From Streptomyces liliiviolaceus (GTDB lineage Bacteria > Actinomycetota > Actinomycetes > Streptomycetales > Streptomycetaceae): DNA of 64,000 nt. Shown here piece by piece: positions 34,011 through 42,664 of the stretch; position 1 is the first letter of the stretch; every line of letters starts with the position of its first letter. Position numbers and translations under genes: made by a program. The notes under the pieces were generated by a model. It saw only the letters and a list, made by a program, of their open reading frames with translations. It ran no database searches and had not been told where the DNA came from. The stretch spans positions 186,001-250,000 of the forward strand of contig NZ_JAGPYQ010000002.1 of the NCBI RefSeq assembly GCF_018070025.1. The letters run 5' to 3'.

Positions 34011-34580
34011 TCAGCCGGTTTTCCACCTCCATTGGGGGCCGACCCGCTCCCACTCGGTGTCCCACTGGTCGAGCCGGCGGCGCTGCAGGCGCTCCGAGAG
34101 CAGCCGGCCACCCGCCAGGGGCACGAGCGCCGCGGTCGTGCCCACCAGGACGCCGATCAGTCCCGCCCGCAGGCTCGCCTGGGCCTCCGTGGCGGGCCGG
34201 GTGACCATGCGCCCCTGGAGATCGGTCCACACGGTGACCGGGGTCCCCGCCGCGCTGCCCGGATCGACCCGGGTCTGACCCCGGTGGGCGGGGCCGTCCG
34301 CGGCGGGCCAGCGGACCTCGGCCCACACTTGTTCGGAACCGGAAGCCGTACCCGGCGCACGCTCGGCGAGCACTCCGATCACGGGGCGCCACTCGTCACG
34401 CTCCCGCGCGAGATTGAGCTCGACCGACCGCGTCGCCCACAGCCCCCCAAGCGTTCCGGCGAGCAGGGCCGACAGCGCGACGGCGAGCATGGTCCAGGCC
34501 TCGATCCTGTCGCTGCGCCGCCGTAGCGGATTGGGCCACCATCGCCACAGCAACGCCCTCGGACCACGCAAAGCCGCCAT
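34011..34580 (-). CDS. Rv1733c-like two-helix membrane protein
   Basis: 189 aa from ATG at 34578-34580 (GAGAGGG upstream; a GTG at 34604 is possible). Helix one (AWTMLAVALSALLAGTLGG) is followed by a ~90-aa extracytoplasmic part with AEVRWPAADG and VTVWTDLQGR, then helix two (AGLIGVLVGTTAALVPLAG) and a basic tail. This topology matches the actinobacterial Rv1733c family, function unknown. 88 bp separate it from the NmrA-like gene. Confidence 0.82.
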   Translation of the reverse strand: MAALRGPRALLWRWWPNPLRRRSDRIEAWTMLAVALSALLAGTLGGLWATRSVELNLARERDEWRPVIGVLAERAPGTASGSEQVWAEVRWPAADGPAHRGQTRVDPGSAAGTPVTVWTDLQGRMVTRPATEAQASLRAGLIGVLVGTTAALVPLAGGRLLSERLQRRRLDQWDTEWERVGPQWRWKTG

Positions 34581-34804
34581 CGGGGACCCTCTCCACACGC
34601 GCACACCGGTCCCCCTCCCATACGGGAGCGGCGGCCCGGTTGCTCACCAGACCTGCCCCACATCCCCGATGCGTCGCGGATGCCGCGGTGGTACGTCTTG
34701 GGAATCGCCCTGACCTGCACCGATATGCCGTCCGGGGGTGACTGTCAGTGGTGGGGTGCAGACTGGCCGACATCTGAGACAACGACGTCCGGAGGTGGAT
34801 CGGC

Positions 34805-35890
34805 ATGACCGAGGTTCTGCTCACGGTTGGCACGCGCAAAGGACTGTTCGTCGGGCGGCGGCGCGGCGGCGCCTGGGAGTTCGACGACAGCCCGTACTTC
34901 AACGCCCAGGCGGTCTACTCGGTCGCGATCGACACCCGTCGTGACGTGCCGAGACTTCTCGTGGGAGGCGACAGCGCGCACTGGGGCCCGTCGGTGTTCC
35001 ACTCGGACGACCTGGGACGCACCTGGACCGAACCGGCCAAGGCGGCCGTCAAATTCCCCAAGGACACCGGTGCCTCGCTGGAGCGGGTCTGGCAGCTGCA
35101 CCCGGCGGCGGCCGAGCCGGACGTGGTGTACGCGGGCACGGAGCCCGCCGCGCTGTACCGCTCGACGGACCGCGGCGAGTCCTTCGAGCTGGTCCGCCCG
35201 CTCTGGGAGCATCCCACCCGCTCGCGGTGGGTTCCGGGCGGCGGCGGTGAGGGCCTGCACACGATCCTGACCGACGCCCGAGATCCGCGGGCGGTGACGG
35301 TCGCCGTGTCCACGGCAGGCGTCTTCCGCACGGAGGACGGCGGGGAGAGCTGGGCGCCGTCCAACTCCGGGGTGTCGGCGGTGTTCCTGCCCGACCCGGA
35401 CCCGGAGTTCGGCCAGTGCGTCCACAAGGTCACCCAGGACGCGGCCACGGCCGACCGGCTCTATCTGCAGAACCACTGGGGGGTGTACCGCAGCGACGAC
35501 GCCGGGGCCCACTGGACGGACATCGGCGAGGGTCTGCCGTCCACGTTCGGCTTCGCAGCGGCCGCGCATCCCCACCGCGGCGACACGGCGTACGTGTTCC
35601 CCATCAACGCCGACTCCGACCGGGTCCCGGCGGACCGCCGATGTCGTGTCTTCCGCACGGCGGACGCGGGCCGGAGCTGGGAGCCGCTGACCGCGGGGCT
35701 GCCGCAGGAGGACCACTACGGCACGGTGCTGCGGGACGCCCTGTGCACGGACGGCGCGGACCCGGCGGGCGTGTACTTCGGCAACCGCAACGGCGAGGTC
35801 TTCGCGTCGGCCGACGACGGCGACACCTGGCACCAACTGGCGTCGCATCTGCCGGACGTGCTCTGTGTACGGGCGACGGTGATCGGTTGA
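34805..35890 (+). CDS. BNR/Asp-box repeat beta-propeller protein
   Basis: 361 aa, no signal peptide. Repeated Asp-boxes of the SxDxGxTW kind: HSDDLGRTWTE, RSTDRGESFE, RTEDGGESWAP, RSDDAGAHWTD, RTADAGRSWEP, ASADDGDTWHQ. Sialidase/photosystem-stability-factor-like propeller, but no sialidase arginine triad can be assigned. Probably cytosolic with unknown ligand. It converges on the ABC permease, with a hairpin between. Confidence 0.88.
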   Translation: MTEVLLTVGTRKGLFVGRRRGGAWEFDDSPYFNAQAVYSVAIDTRRDVPRLLVGGDSAHWGPSVFHSDDLGRTWTEPAKAAVKFPKDTGASLERVWQLHPAAAEPDVVYAGTEPAALYRSTDRGESFELVRPLWEHPTRSRWVPGGGGEGLHTILTDARDPRAVTVAVSTAGVFRTEDGGESWAPSNSGVSAVFLPDPDPEFGQCVHKVTQDAATADRLYLQNHWGVYRSDDAGAHWTDIGEGLPSTFGFAAAAHPHRGDTAYVFPINADSDRVPADRRCRVFRTADAGRSWEPLTAGLPQEDHYGTVLRDALCTDGADPAGVYFGNRNGEVFASADDGDTWHQLASHLPDVLCVRATVIG

Positions 35891-35924
35891 GCTGTGCCCC
35901 GCTGGTGGTCCGTGACAGCCGGGC

Positions 35925-35955
35925 CACCGCACGCCCCGGAGCGGAGCGTGCGGTG
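35925..35955. terminator. Terminator between convergent BNR and ABC permease genes
   Basis: Perfect 10-bp stem CACCGCACGC (35925-35934) and GCGTGCGGTG (35946-35955), 11-nt loop, 35 bp after the BNR stop. Confidence 0.7.
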
Positions 35956-36053
35956 TCACCGACCCGCGCTGCTCTCGCAGACGGGGCACGGGCCGGCGTG
36001 TCCGGCAGTGCGGGAGCGGGCCGCGGGAACGGGCCCGCTGCCCCGACCGCCGC

Positions 36054-36845
36054 CTACTTGGGGTCGCGGTTGAACTGCGCCCTCGACCAGCGGTAGCCGA
36101 GCACGGTGAGACCGAGGCACCAGACGACGACGATCCATCCGTTGTGGCCGATCTCGGTGCCGAGCAGCAGCCCGCGCAGGGTCTCGATGGCCGGGGTGAA
36201 GGGCTGGTACTCCGCGATGGGCTGGAACCAGCCGGGCATCGCCTCGATGGGGACGAAGGCGCTGGAGATCAGCGGCAGGAGGATCAGCGGCATGGCGTTG
36301 TTGCTGGCGGCCTCGGCGTTGGGGCTGCCCATGCCCAGGCCGACACCCATCCAGGTGAAGGCCAGGGCGACCAGCACGAGCAGTCCGAATGCCGCGATCC
36401 ACTCAAGGACGGTGGCGTCGATGGAGCGGAAGCCCATGGCGACGCCGACGGCGCCGACCAGGGCGACACTGATGATCGCCTGAAGCACACTGCCGACGAC
36501 ATGGCCGAAGAGCACGGAGCCGCGGTGGATGGCCATGGTGCGGAAGCGGGCGACGATGCCCTCGTTCATATCGGTGGCGACGGACACGGCGGTGCCGACG
36601 ACGTTCGAGCCGATGGTCATGAGCAGGATGCCGGGGACGATGTAGGCGATGTACTCGGAGCGGTCGGCCCCGCCGCCGCCGATGCCCGCGCTCATCGCGT
36701 CGCCGAAGACGTAGACGAAGAGCAGGAGCAGCATGATCGGGGTGAGCAGCAGGTTCAGGGTGAGCGACGGGTAGCGGCGGGCGTGCAGGAGGTTGCGGCG
36801 CAGCATCGTGGACGAGTCGCGCACGGCGAGGGAGAGGGAACTCAT
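36054..36845 (-). CDS. ABC-2 type permease (DrrB-like)
   Basis: 263 aa with six hydrophobic segments. RRNLLHARRYPSLTLNLLLTPIM near the start is typical of DrrB-type export permeases, and ISSAFVPIEAMPGWFQPIAEYQPFTP is the conserved ABC-2 re-entrant region. The ATG overlaps the ATPase stop (ATGA), so the two form one exporter. Substrate unknown; the family moves drugs and lipids. Confidence 0.9.
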   Translation of the reverse strand: MSSLSLAVRDSSTMLRRNLLHARRYPSLTLNLLLTPIMLLLLFVYVFGDAMSAGIGGGGADRSEYIAYIVPGILLMTIGSNVVGTAVSVATDMNEGIVARFRTMAIHRGSVLFGHVVGSVLQAIISVALVGAVGVAMGFRSIDATVLEWIAAFGLLVLVALAFTWMGVGLGMGSPNAEAASNNAMPLILLPLISSAFVPIEAMPGWFQPIAEYQPFTPAIETLRGLLLGTEIGHNGWIVVVWCLGLTVLGYRWSRAQFNRDPK

Positions 36846-37813
36846 CGGGCTGTCTCCTTGGGGAGCGGGGGCTGATCGGCCGGAGCGGCGCTGCCGGTCA
36901 GGGCGAAGAAGACGTCGTCGAGGTCGGGGGTGTGCACGGTCAGTTCGTCGGCCTCGATACCGGTGGAGTCGAGCCAGTCGAGGATGGAGCGCAGTTCGCG
37001 CTGGCTGCCGTCGCTGGGGATCTGCAGCGCCAGCGCCTCGTCGTCCCGGGTCACCTCACGCATCGCGGTGGCGGCGGACTGATAGGCGGTCGGATCGGTG
37101 AAGCGGAGCCGGATGTGTCCGCCGGGGATGAGCCGCTTGAGCTCGGCGGCGGTGCCGTGGGCGGCGATCTTCCCGTCGTTGAGCACGGCGATGCGGTCGG
37201 CGAGCTCGTCGGCCTCTTCGAGGTACTGCGTGGTGAGGAAGACGGTGACACCGCCCGTGACCAGTTCGCGGATGATCTGCCACATGTTGTGGCGGGAGCG
37301 CGGGTCGAGGCCGGTGGTCGGTTCGTCCAGGAAGATGATCCGGGGGCTGCCGACCAGCGTCATGGCGATGTCCAGGCGACGCTTCATGCCGCCGGAGTAG
37401 GTGGAGGCGGGCTTCTTGGCGGCCTCCACCAGGTCGAAGCGCTCCAGCAGTTCGGCGGTGGTCCGGCGGCCTTCCTGCTTGGGCAGGTGGTGCAGGTCGG
37501 CCATGAGGAGCATGTTCTCCTCGCCGGTGATCAGCCCGTCGACGGCGGAGAACTGGCCGGTGACACCGATCGTGGCGCGGACCGACTGCGGGTCGGTGCC
37601 GAGGTCGTGGCCGCCGACGCGGATCACGCCGGAGGCGGGATCGGGTGAGATCAGCGTGGAGAGGATCTTGACGGCGGTGGTCTTGCCGGCGCCGTTCGGG
37701 CCGAGCAGGGAGAAGATCGTTCCCTCGGGGACGACCAGGTCGATGCCGTCGAGCACGGCCTTGTCGCCGTAGGACTTGCGCAGCCCGTTCGCCGCGATGG
37801 CCAGATTGGTCAC
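36842..37813 (-). CDS. ABC transporter ATP-binding protein (DrrA-like)
   Basis: 323 aa from GTG at 37811-37813 with GAGGAG upstream. Walker A GPNGAGKT, Q-loop TGQFSAVD, signature YSGGM, Walker B IIFLDEPTTGLDP and a C-terminal extension with the DrrA-type LTVHTPDLDDVFFALTG. It powers the adjacent permease. DUF4097 proteins are encoded just upstream on the same strand, a gene set seen in streptomycetes. Confidence 0.93.
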   Translation of the reverse strand: MTNLAIAANGLRKSYGDKAVLDGIDLVVPEGTIFSLLGPNGAGKTTAVKILSTLISPDPASGVIRVGGHDLGTDPQSVRATIGVTGQFSAVDGLITGEENMLLMADLHHLPKQEGRRTTAELLERFDLVEAAKKPASTYSGGMKRRLDIAMTLVGSPRIIFLDEPTTGLDPRSRHNMWQIIRELVTGGVTVFLTTQYLEEADELADRIAVLNDGKIAAHGTAAELKRLIPGGHIRLRFTDPTAYQSAATAMREVTRDDEALALQIPSDGSQRELRSILDWLDSTGIEADELTVHTPDLDDVFFALTGSAAPADQPPLPKETAR

Positions 37814-37934
37814 AGGAGTGCTCCTCGGAGGCTTCGGGCGGTGATGCCGCCGTGGGCAGTGGTGGCGTGGATGTTCGTACTCGTCGATGCAACGGCAGGC
37901 CTCGACGCGCCCGCCCGTGACAGCAGTTGGCGTC

Positions 37935-38789
37935 TCATGCCTGGTCCGCCCCGCGCACCACGATGTCGCCGCTGCTGGTGACCGCGTGGACCTCAAGGTC
38001 GGCGTCCTCGCGGACGAACGACTCGGCCGGGCCGAGCGAGTTGTGCACCGTGCCGACCTTGGACTTGGTCTGGAGGTCGAGCCAGGCGGTGGCGCCCTCG
38101 CGGACGCCCACCTCGATCTCACCGGCCGAGGTCTTCAACTCCAGCCGGCCCCCGAGCGCTTCGTTGACACGGATGTGGCCGTTGTTGGACCGGACGGTGA
38201 CGGTGGTGTGGGCGAGGCCGACGATGAAGTCGCCGTTGCCGGCGGTCGCCTTCACCGGTCCGGTGACCTCCTTGACGTGCATCGCGCCGTTGGAGTTCTT
38301 GAGGGTCAACTCCCCGTCGACGCTGCCCAGCCGGATGTCGCCGGAGCCGGCCCGGATGTCGGCGCCACCGGAGACGGAACCGACCTCGATGTCGCCGGAG
38401 CCGCTCTGTAACCGGACCTCGCCGGTGCGGTCCAGCTGGATCTCGCCGAAGTCGGTGGTGAACTCGCAGCCGGCCAGCTCGCCCACGCAGTGGAGGGCGC
38501 CCATGTCGCTCTTCCCGGACAGCCGTGACCCGGCGGGCAGTTCGACGGAGATGTCGACCGAGCCGCTGCCGTCGAGGAAGCTGCGCTTGCGGGGGCCTTC
38601 GATCACCAACTCGGTTCCGGAGCAGTCGACATGGGTCCGCTCGACGGCCTTCCGGTCCCGCTCGCTGTTCTGGTCGGTGGGTTTCACCTCGACCACGGTC
38701 TCCGCCCTCGTACCGGCCGTGATGCGCACGACTCCCCGAGGGAGCCAGAGATTCACGGAGAGGGGTGACGGAGTGGCGAAAGCAGGCAT
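37935..38789 (-). CDS. DUF4097 beta-strand repeat protein, contains TTA codon
   Basis: 284 aa from ATG at 38787-38789. Regular parallel-beta pattern with short repeats (QSGSGDIEVGSVSGGADIRAGSGDIRLGSVDG), no signal peptide: a DUF4097 adhesin-like fold. It is a paralog of the protein at 39,475-40,314 (both start MPAF-TP and share VKPTD/VLPSD, GKxR, SNNG/TANG blocks). Codon 127 (38411-38409) is TTA, so translation depends on the bldA tRNA. It lies 121 bp ahead of the ABC ATPase gene. Confidence 0.87.
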   Translation of the reverse strand: MPAFATPSPLSVNLWLPRGVVRITAGTRAETVVEVKPTDQNSERDRKAVERTHVDCSGTELVIEGPRKRSFLDGSGSVDISVELPAGSRLSGKSDMGALHCVGELAGCEFTTDFGEIQLDRTGEVRLQSGSGDIEVGSVSGGADIRAGSGDIRLGSVDGELTLKNSNGAMHVKEVTGPVKATAGNGDFIVGLAHTTVTVRSNNGHIRVNEALGGRLELKTSAGEIEVGVREGATAWLDLQTKSKVGTVHNSLGPAESFVREDADLEVHAVTSSGDIVVRGADQA

Positions 38790-38907
38790 GGCGGGTCCCG
38801 TCCTGTTCGGTCGTAGTGCGTCCTCACACACCCGGGGGCGCGGCACGGACTGCGGTGAGCGGAGTGCGGAGTGCGGCGGTGTACGAGCGCAGCGCGCCCC
38901 GCCTCCA

Positions 38908-38927
38908 CCATCGTGGCATCACGATGG
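38908..38927. promoter_or_regulatory. Palindromic operator candidate upstream of DUF4097 gene
   Basis: Perfect 8-bp arms CCATCGTG and CACGATGG with a GCAT spacer, 119 bp before the DUF4097 start. Nearby GTGGCACCGCCAC resembles the palindrome ahead of the HicB-like gene (40963-40977). Confidence 0.55.
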
Positions 38928-39180
38928 CGCCACCGCAAGCCGCTTTGGCGTTACGTGGCACCGCCACGCTGTCAGCGTCCGTTTCGGCGCCCTCTCCGGC
39001 AGCCACTTCGGTGGCTCTCGGACGGATCCCGGGCGGCTCTCAGACGTGGTCTTCGGGGGCCGCGTCGAGCGGCAGCGGGCAACTCCGGCCCGGGGAACGT
39101 GAATTCGGCGGACCACTTGGCCGCGATGCGGCCGCGCCGCCCGGGCCGGGCGGCGCGGCCGACTGGCTGGCCGACTGCTC

Positions 39181-39235
39181 GACCGGCTGACTGACTGGCT
39201 GACTGACTGGCTGACTGGCTGACTGGCTGACTGGC
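39181..39235. repeat. Simple tandem repeat CTGACTGG/CTGACTGA
   Basis: About seven imperfect 8-bp (or 4+8-bp) units of CTGACTGG. A slippage-prone tract; a related GACTGGCTGG lies at 39161-39170. Confidence 0.8.
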
Positions 39236-39307
39236 AATGGGACGCGCGCAGCGCCGGAGCCCGGGCGGCCGTCGCCGCACCGGCAGCGACCCGGCACGTC
39301 CGGCCGT

Positions 39308-39371
39308 CGCTGATTCAACGCATCGTTGATTCAATGCATCGCTGATCAAACGCATCGCGGAATCGACGTAT
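39308..39371. repeat. Four tandem 16-bp iteron-like repeats
   Basis: Units 39308-39323, 39324-39339, 39340-39355 and 39356-39371, consensus CGCTGATTCAACGCAT. Units 1-3 differ at two positions each from the consensus; unit 4 is more diverged. They are AT-richer than their surroundings, with no spacers. Likely a multi-site protein-binding region. Confidence 0.75.
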
Positions 39372-39474
39372 CGCCGCGGAACCGGTACCGCCTGCCGAAA
39401 GGCTCTCGGCCCCTGCGGAGCCCGGGCGTTCTCGCGGCTACGGACTCCGCCGCCGGGCTCTCACCAAGGAGGGA

Positions 39475-40314
39475 TCACACGCGCCGGACGGCGATGTCGC
39501 CCCGTGAGGTGCTGGCGTACACCTCCACCCGCGCCTCGGCGGTCCCGGGACCGTCCGTCGCGGTCATGAAGTTGTACACACGCCCCGACTTGGTCCGCAC
39601 GTCGAGGAACGCCGAGGTGCCCGCGCGGACACCGATGTCCAGCTGGCCGCTGGAGGTTCCGAGCACCACCGAACCGTGCACCACTTCGCTGATCCGGATG
39701 TCACCGTTGGCGGTCTTGGCCTCCACCGCCGCGAGCGCCCGGTCGACGGAGATGCCGCCGTTGGCGGCCTTCACCCGCAGGTCACCGGTGACCGACCGCA
39801 CCAAGGTGTCCCCGTTGGAGTTCTTGATCACGGCCTGGCCCTCGATCTCGCCGATCCGTACGGCGCCGGAGCCGGTGGTGACCTCGGCCGCGCCCTCGAC
39901 CCGGTCCGCGGAGATGTCCCCGAGCGAGCTGGCGGCGATGAGCGGACCGGTCTCCTGCACCTGGACATCACCGATGGACGTCTTGAAGCGGCACTCCCCC
40001 AGCCGGCCGGTGCCTCGGAAGGCCGCCGTCTGCGCCACCGCCCGGATCTCGGATCCCGAGGGCAGTTCGACCCTCACATCGATGGATCCGGCCCGGCCGA
40101 AGAGCTGACGCTGCTTGGGCCCCTTCACCAGCAGTTGGCCGCCCGTGTACTCGACCCGGGTGTTCTCGGCGGCCTTGGCGTCGAGTTCGTTGCGCGGGTC
40201 GCTCGGAAGGACCTCGACCACGGTGTCGATGCGGTCTCCAGCATCGAGACGGACGTCGCCGACCGACAGGTCGATGGTCACCGTGATCGGCTGTGGTGTC
40301 TCGAAGGCTGGCAT
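39475..40314 (-). CDS. DUF4097 beta-strand repeat protein, second paralog
   Basis: 279 aa. Same architecture as the 37,935-38,789 protein: MPAFETPQPITVTIDLSVG, then repeats such as SSLGDISADRVEG, GSGAVRIGEIEG and TANGDIRISEVVHG, ending YASTSRGDIAVRRV. No signal peptide or membrane helix. Starts 96 bp after the HicB-like gene on the same strand and probably is in its operon. The pair arose by duplication, now well diverged; the copies are separated by 685 noncoding bases. Confidence 0.87.
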   Translation of the reverse strand: MPAFETPQPITVTIDLSVGDVRLDAGDRIDTVVEVLPSDPRNELDAKAAENTRVEYTGGQLLVKGPKQRQLFGRAGSIDVRVELPSGSEIRAVAQTAAFRGTGRLGECRFKTSIGDVQVQETGPLIAASSLGDISADRVEGAAEVTTGSGAVRIGEIEGQAVIKNSNGDTLVRSVTGDLRVKAANGGISVDRALAAVEAKTANGDIRISEVVHGSVVLGTSSGQLDIGVRAGTSAFLDVRTKSGRVYNFMTATDGPGTAEARVEVYASTSRGDIAVRRV

Positions 40315-40410
40315 TGCCGCCCTTCCCTGTTGACCGGCCGGACGTGCGGCCGACCGGATGCATGGCCCGCGGTACCGGAGAACGCGGTACGTGAGAAACA
40401 GCGTCTGCGG

Positions 40411-40950
40411 TCAGTTCACCCAGCCGCTGAATTGCGAACTTCCGCGAGCCGCACGCCGCTCGGGCACACGAGAGCGGTTCTCCGTCTCCAGCATCTCGGA
40501 CACCGCACGGACCAGCCAGGCGTTGACGGACAGCCGCTCCCGGCTCGCGGCCTCCTCGATTCGGGCCTTGAGATATTCCGGGGGGCGAAAGTTGATGCGC
40601 GAGGTGGCGCCGTCGTCGCCGCTCGCCACCGCGGACAGAGCGGGCCGTCCTGAATTCTCCTCGCGCGAGAAGTCTTCTTCGGGCTTGTCGTCGAATCCAT
40701 GGGCCGTGGGGGGCAGTGTCACCACGAAACTCGGATCGAGCCCGCGCAGCCGGATCTCCACCGAGCCGGGCGCCAGGTCGCGGGTGATCTCGTCCGCGGC
40801 GGCCGACAAGGCTTCGAGGAGGGCGAGCCGGACGACCGACGACAGCGGCGCGACCAGACGTTCGGCCAGTTCACGTGACGCTTCGTCACCCGTCTCGGCT
40901 GCGGCGACGAACTCCTGCCGCAGGCTGTCGACGTACCGCGTGAGGTCCAT
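40411..40950 (-). CDS. HicB/RHH-type DNA-binding protein
   Basis: 179 aa from ATG at 40948-40950 (an upstream in-frame GTG/ATG at 40986 is less likely). The C-terminal segment INFRPPEYLKARIEEAASRERLSVNAWLVRAVSEML is, in pieces, a ribbon-helix-helix/HicB antitoxin-like motif: RINFRPPEYLKARIE then SVNAWLVRAV. The N-terminal ~90 residues are helical. No toxin gene is adjacent, so it is more likely the regulator of the DUF4097/ABC gene set. The palindrome 13 bp upstream of its start is a candidate own operator. Confidence 0.78.
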   Translation of the reverse strand: MDLTRYVDSLRQEFVAAAETGDEASRELAERLVAPLSSVVRLALLEALSAAADEITRDLAPGSVEIRLRGLDPSFVVTLPPTAHGFDDKPEEDFSREENSGRPALSAVASGDDGATSRINFRPPEYLKARIEEAASRERLSVNAWLVRAVSEMLETENRSRVPERRAARGSSQFSGWVN

Positions 40951-40962
40951 AGCGCCAAGATT

Positions 40963-40977
40963 GCACCACAATGGTGC
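40963..40977. promoter_or_regulatory. Operator candidate ahead of the HicB-like gene
   Basis: GCACCA-CAA-TGGTGC, perfect 6-bp arms, 13 bp before the start codon; positioned for autoregulation by the RHH protein. Confidence 0.6.
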
Positions 40978-41241
40978 CACGCGCAACCTGGGATACCTGT
41001 CCCGTCGACGGGACAGGCCCCGGCGCCCCCTTCGGACTCGGGTTCCACCAGGTCCGCCCTAATGCACGGAGACGCATTTATCCGGTGCCGCTGATTTCCG
41101 GTTCACCATTCCCCGGCCGAGGGGTATGTTTGCCGTCGCTGGAATCAGAAAGTGCGAAAGTCTCAAGCGGGTGCGGTAATCCCGCACTACTGGGAAACGG
41201 GAAATGGCGTACTGTCGCGCACCGTCTGACAGTTCACCCCC

Positions 41242-41285
41242 AGGTCCGTACGGCCGCTGCCAAAGAAGCGCGGCCGTACGGACCT
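41242..41285 (+). promoter_or_regulatory. Strong leader hairpin (attenuator candidate) ahead of the PKS operon
   Basis: Perfect 16-bp inverted repeat, arms AGGTCCGTACGGCCGC (41242-41257) and 41270-41285, 12-nt loop. It lies 115 bp before the aminotransferase start. No gene on either strand ends next to it, so it is more likely a leader structure or operator than a normal terminator. A smaller hairpin GTGCGG/CCGCAC is at 41171-41187. The remaining sequence 40978-41241 holds no gene. Confidence 0.55.
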
Positions 41286-41399
41286 TCCGCAGGAATTGAA
41301 GAACCCCAGGAATTGACGTGAATGGCTGAGCCGTTTGCTTTTCGAGAGGTATCCGCGGCGTCGGCCGCATTCAGTGATCCAGCAGCGGGAGGATCGGAA

Positions 41400-42563
41400 A
41401 TGACGCATTACCCGGCCGCGAGGTCCGCCGTCTCCGCGCGGGCGGCCCGGCTGCCGAACAGCGGCCTGGCCGAGGTGTTCATGCTCGGACGAAGCACCGA
41501 CGCCATCGATCTGGCGATCGGCACGCCGGGTTACCCCGAGACCCCGACGGCGATGATCGAGGAGGCGTCCCGTGCCATGCGGGCGGGACACAACCAGTAC
41601 GAGAATCCGGCCGGCGGACAGCTGCTGCGACAGCGCATCGCCGAGATGCTCGGTGCTCCCACCGACGCCGACACCGAGATAACCGTCACCGCCGGAGCGA
41701 CCGAGGCCCTGTACCTGGCACTGCTGGCGACCATCGACCCCGGCGACGAGGTCGTCGTGTTCACGCCGGGCTTCGATCAGTTCGCCGCCGCCATCGAACT
41801 GGTGGGCGGAATCCCTCGGTTCGTCAGGCTGGAGGCGCCGGAATGGCGCTTCGACTCCGCCACGCTGGCAGCGGCCTTCACCGCCAGGACCCGGGCCGTC
41901 GTCCTGAACACCCCCGGCAATCCCACCGGCCGGGTGCTCACCCATGACGAACTGGCCGAACTGGCCGAACTGTGCGAGCGCTGGAACGTGACCGTCATCA
42001 GCGACGAGGTCTACAGCACCTACGTCTTCGACGGCCGGCGTCACCTCTCCGTCGCCGACGTCCCCGGTCTCGCCGAGCGCAGCATCGTGGTCGGTTCGCT
42101 GTCCAAGAGCCATGCGGTGAGCGGCTGGCGCCTGGGCTTCCTGCGTGCCGACCCCTCGCGCACCCAGGTGCTTCAGCGGGTGCATCAGCTGACCACGCTG
42201 GGCACCGCCGCCCCGTTGCAGCACGCCGCCGGCCTGGCCATCCCGTCGGTGGACCGGGAGGCCGTGGCCGCGCAGATGTCGGCGCGGCGCGATCTGGCGC
42301 AGGACATCTTCTCCCGGCTGGGCATGAAGTTCGCTCCGGTGGAGGGCGGTTGCTATCTGTTCGCGGACATCGGCCCGCTCACCGGAGGTCGGCGGAACAG
42401 CCAGGAGTTCATGCGTGACCTCGTCGACCGCTGCCGGGTGCTGGTCGTCCCGGGCGGCGCCTTCTTCGCCGACCCCTCCGACGGGGACCAGTACGTGCGC
42501 ATCGCGTTCAACCGTCCGGCGGAGACCCTGCGCACGGCCGAACGGCAGCTGCTGTCGGTGTGA
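41400..42563 (+). CDS. Class I/II PLP aminotransferase of the PKS cluster
   Basis: 387 aa; ATG 41400 is chosen because GGGAGGA ends 6 bases upstream; an in-frame ATG at 41322 would add 26 residues. Fold type I motifs: TVTAGATEALYLAL, NTPGNPTGRVL, ISDEVYSTYVFDG and PLP lysine in SLSKSHAVSGWRLGF. Similar to aspartate/kynurenine-type aminotransferases. Located 101 bp ahead of PKS1, it may aminate a released polyketide aldehyde/ketone or prepare an amino starter unit. The choice cannot be made from sequence. Confidence 0.88.
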   Translation: MTHYPAARSAVSARAARLPNSGLAEVFMLGRSTDAIDLAIGTPGYPETPTAMIEEASRAMRAGHNQYENPAGGQLLRQRIAEMLGAPTDADTEITVTAGATEALYLALLATIDPGDEVVVFTPGFDQFAAAIELVGGIPRFVRLEAPEWRFDSATLAAAFTARTRAVVLNTPGNPTGRVLTHDELAELAELCERWNVTVISDEVYSTYVFDGRRHLSVADVPGLAERSIVVGSLSKSHAVSGWRLGFLRADPSRTQVLQRVHQLTTLGTAAPLQHAAGLAIPSVDREAVAAQMSARRDLAQDIFSRLGMKFAPVEGGCYLFADIGPLTGGRRNSQEFMRDLVDRCRVLVVPGGAFFADPSDGDQYVRIAFNRPAETLRTAERQLLSV

Positions 42564-42664
42564 CCGCGGGGCCCGCGCCTGACGCACCGGTCGGACAGCA
42601 CGGTCCGGGCGGCGCGGCCCCCTTCAAGCCCCATAGAACGCCGCTGACCTGAAGTGAGGACCGC

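Larger units (their letters stand above)
38790..39474. other. 685-bp noncoding region rich in repeats between the DUF4097 paralogs
   Basis: No gene is convincing here on either strand. It holds a palindrome (38908-38927), a CTGACTGG simple repeat (39181-39235) and four 16-bp direct repeats (39308-39371), each listed separately. It should contain the promoter for the downstream DUF4097/ABC genes. Confidence 0.6.

Noticed and set aside
38525..39355. Several overlapping open frames in the DUF4097 intergenic region
   Set aside because: They are Arg/Pro/Ser-rich, cross the simple repeats and have no ribosome sites or recognisable domains.
39308..39371. CRISPR array
   Set aside because: Repeats are 16 bp and contiguous without spacers, only four units, and no cas genes are present.
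40411..40950. Toxin-antitoxin module
   Set aside because: Only the HicB/RHH-like protein is present; no HicA-like or other small toxin gene lies on either side.
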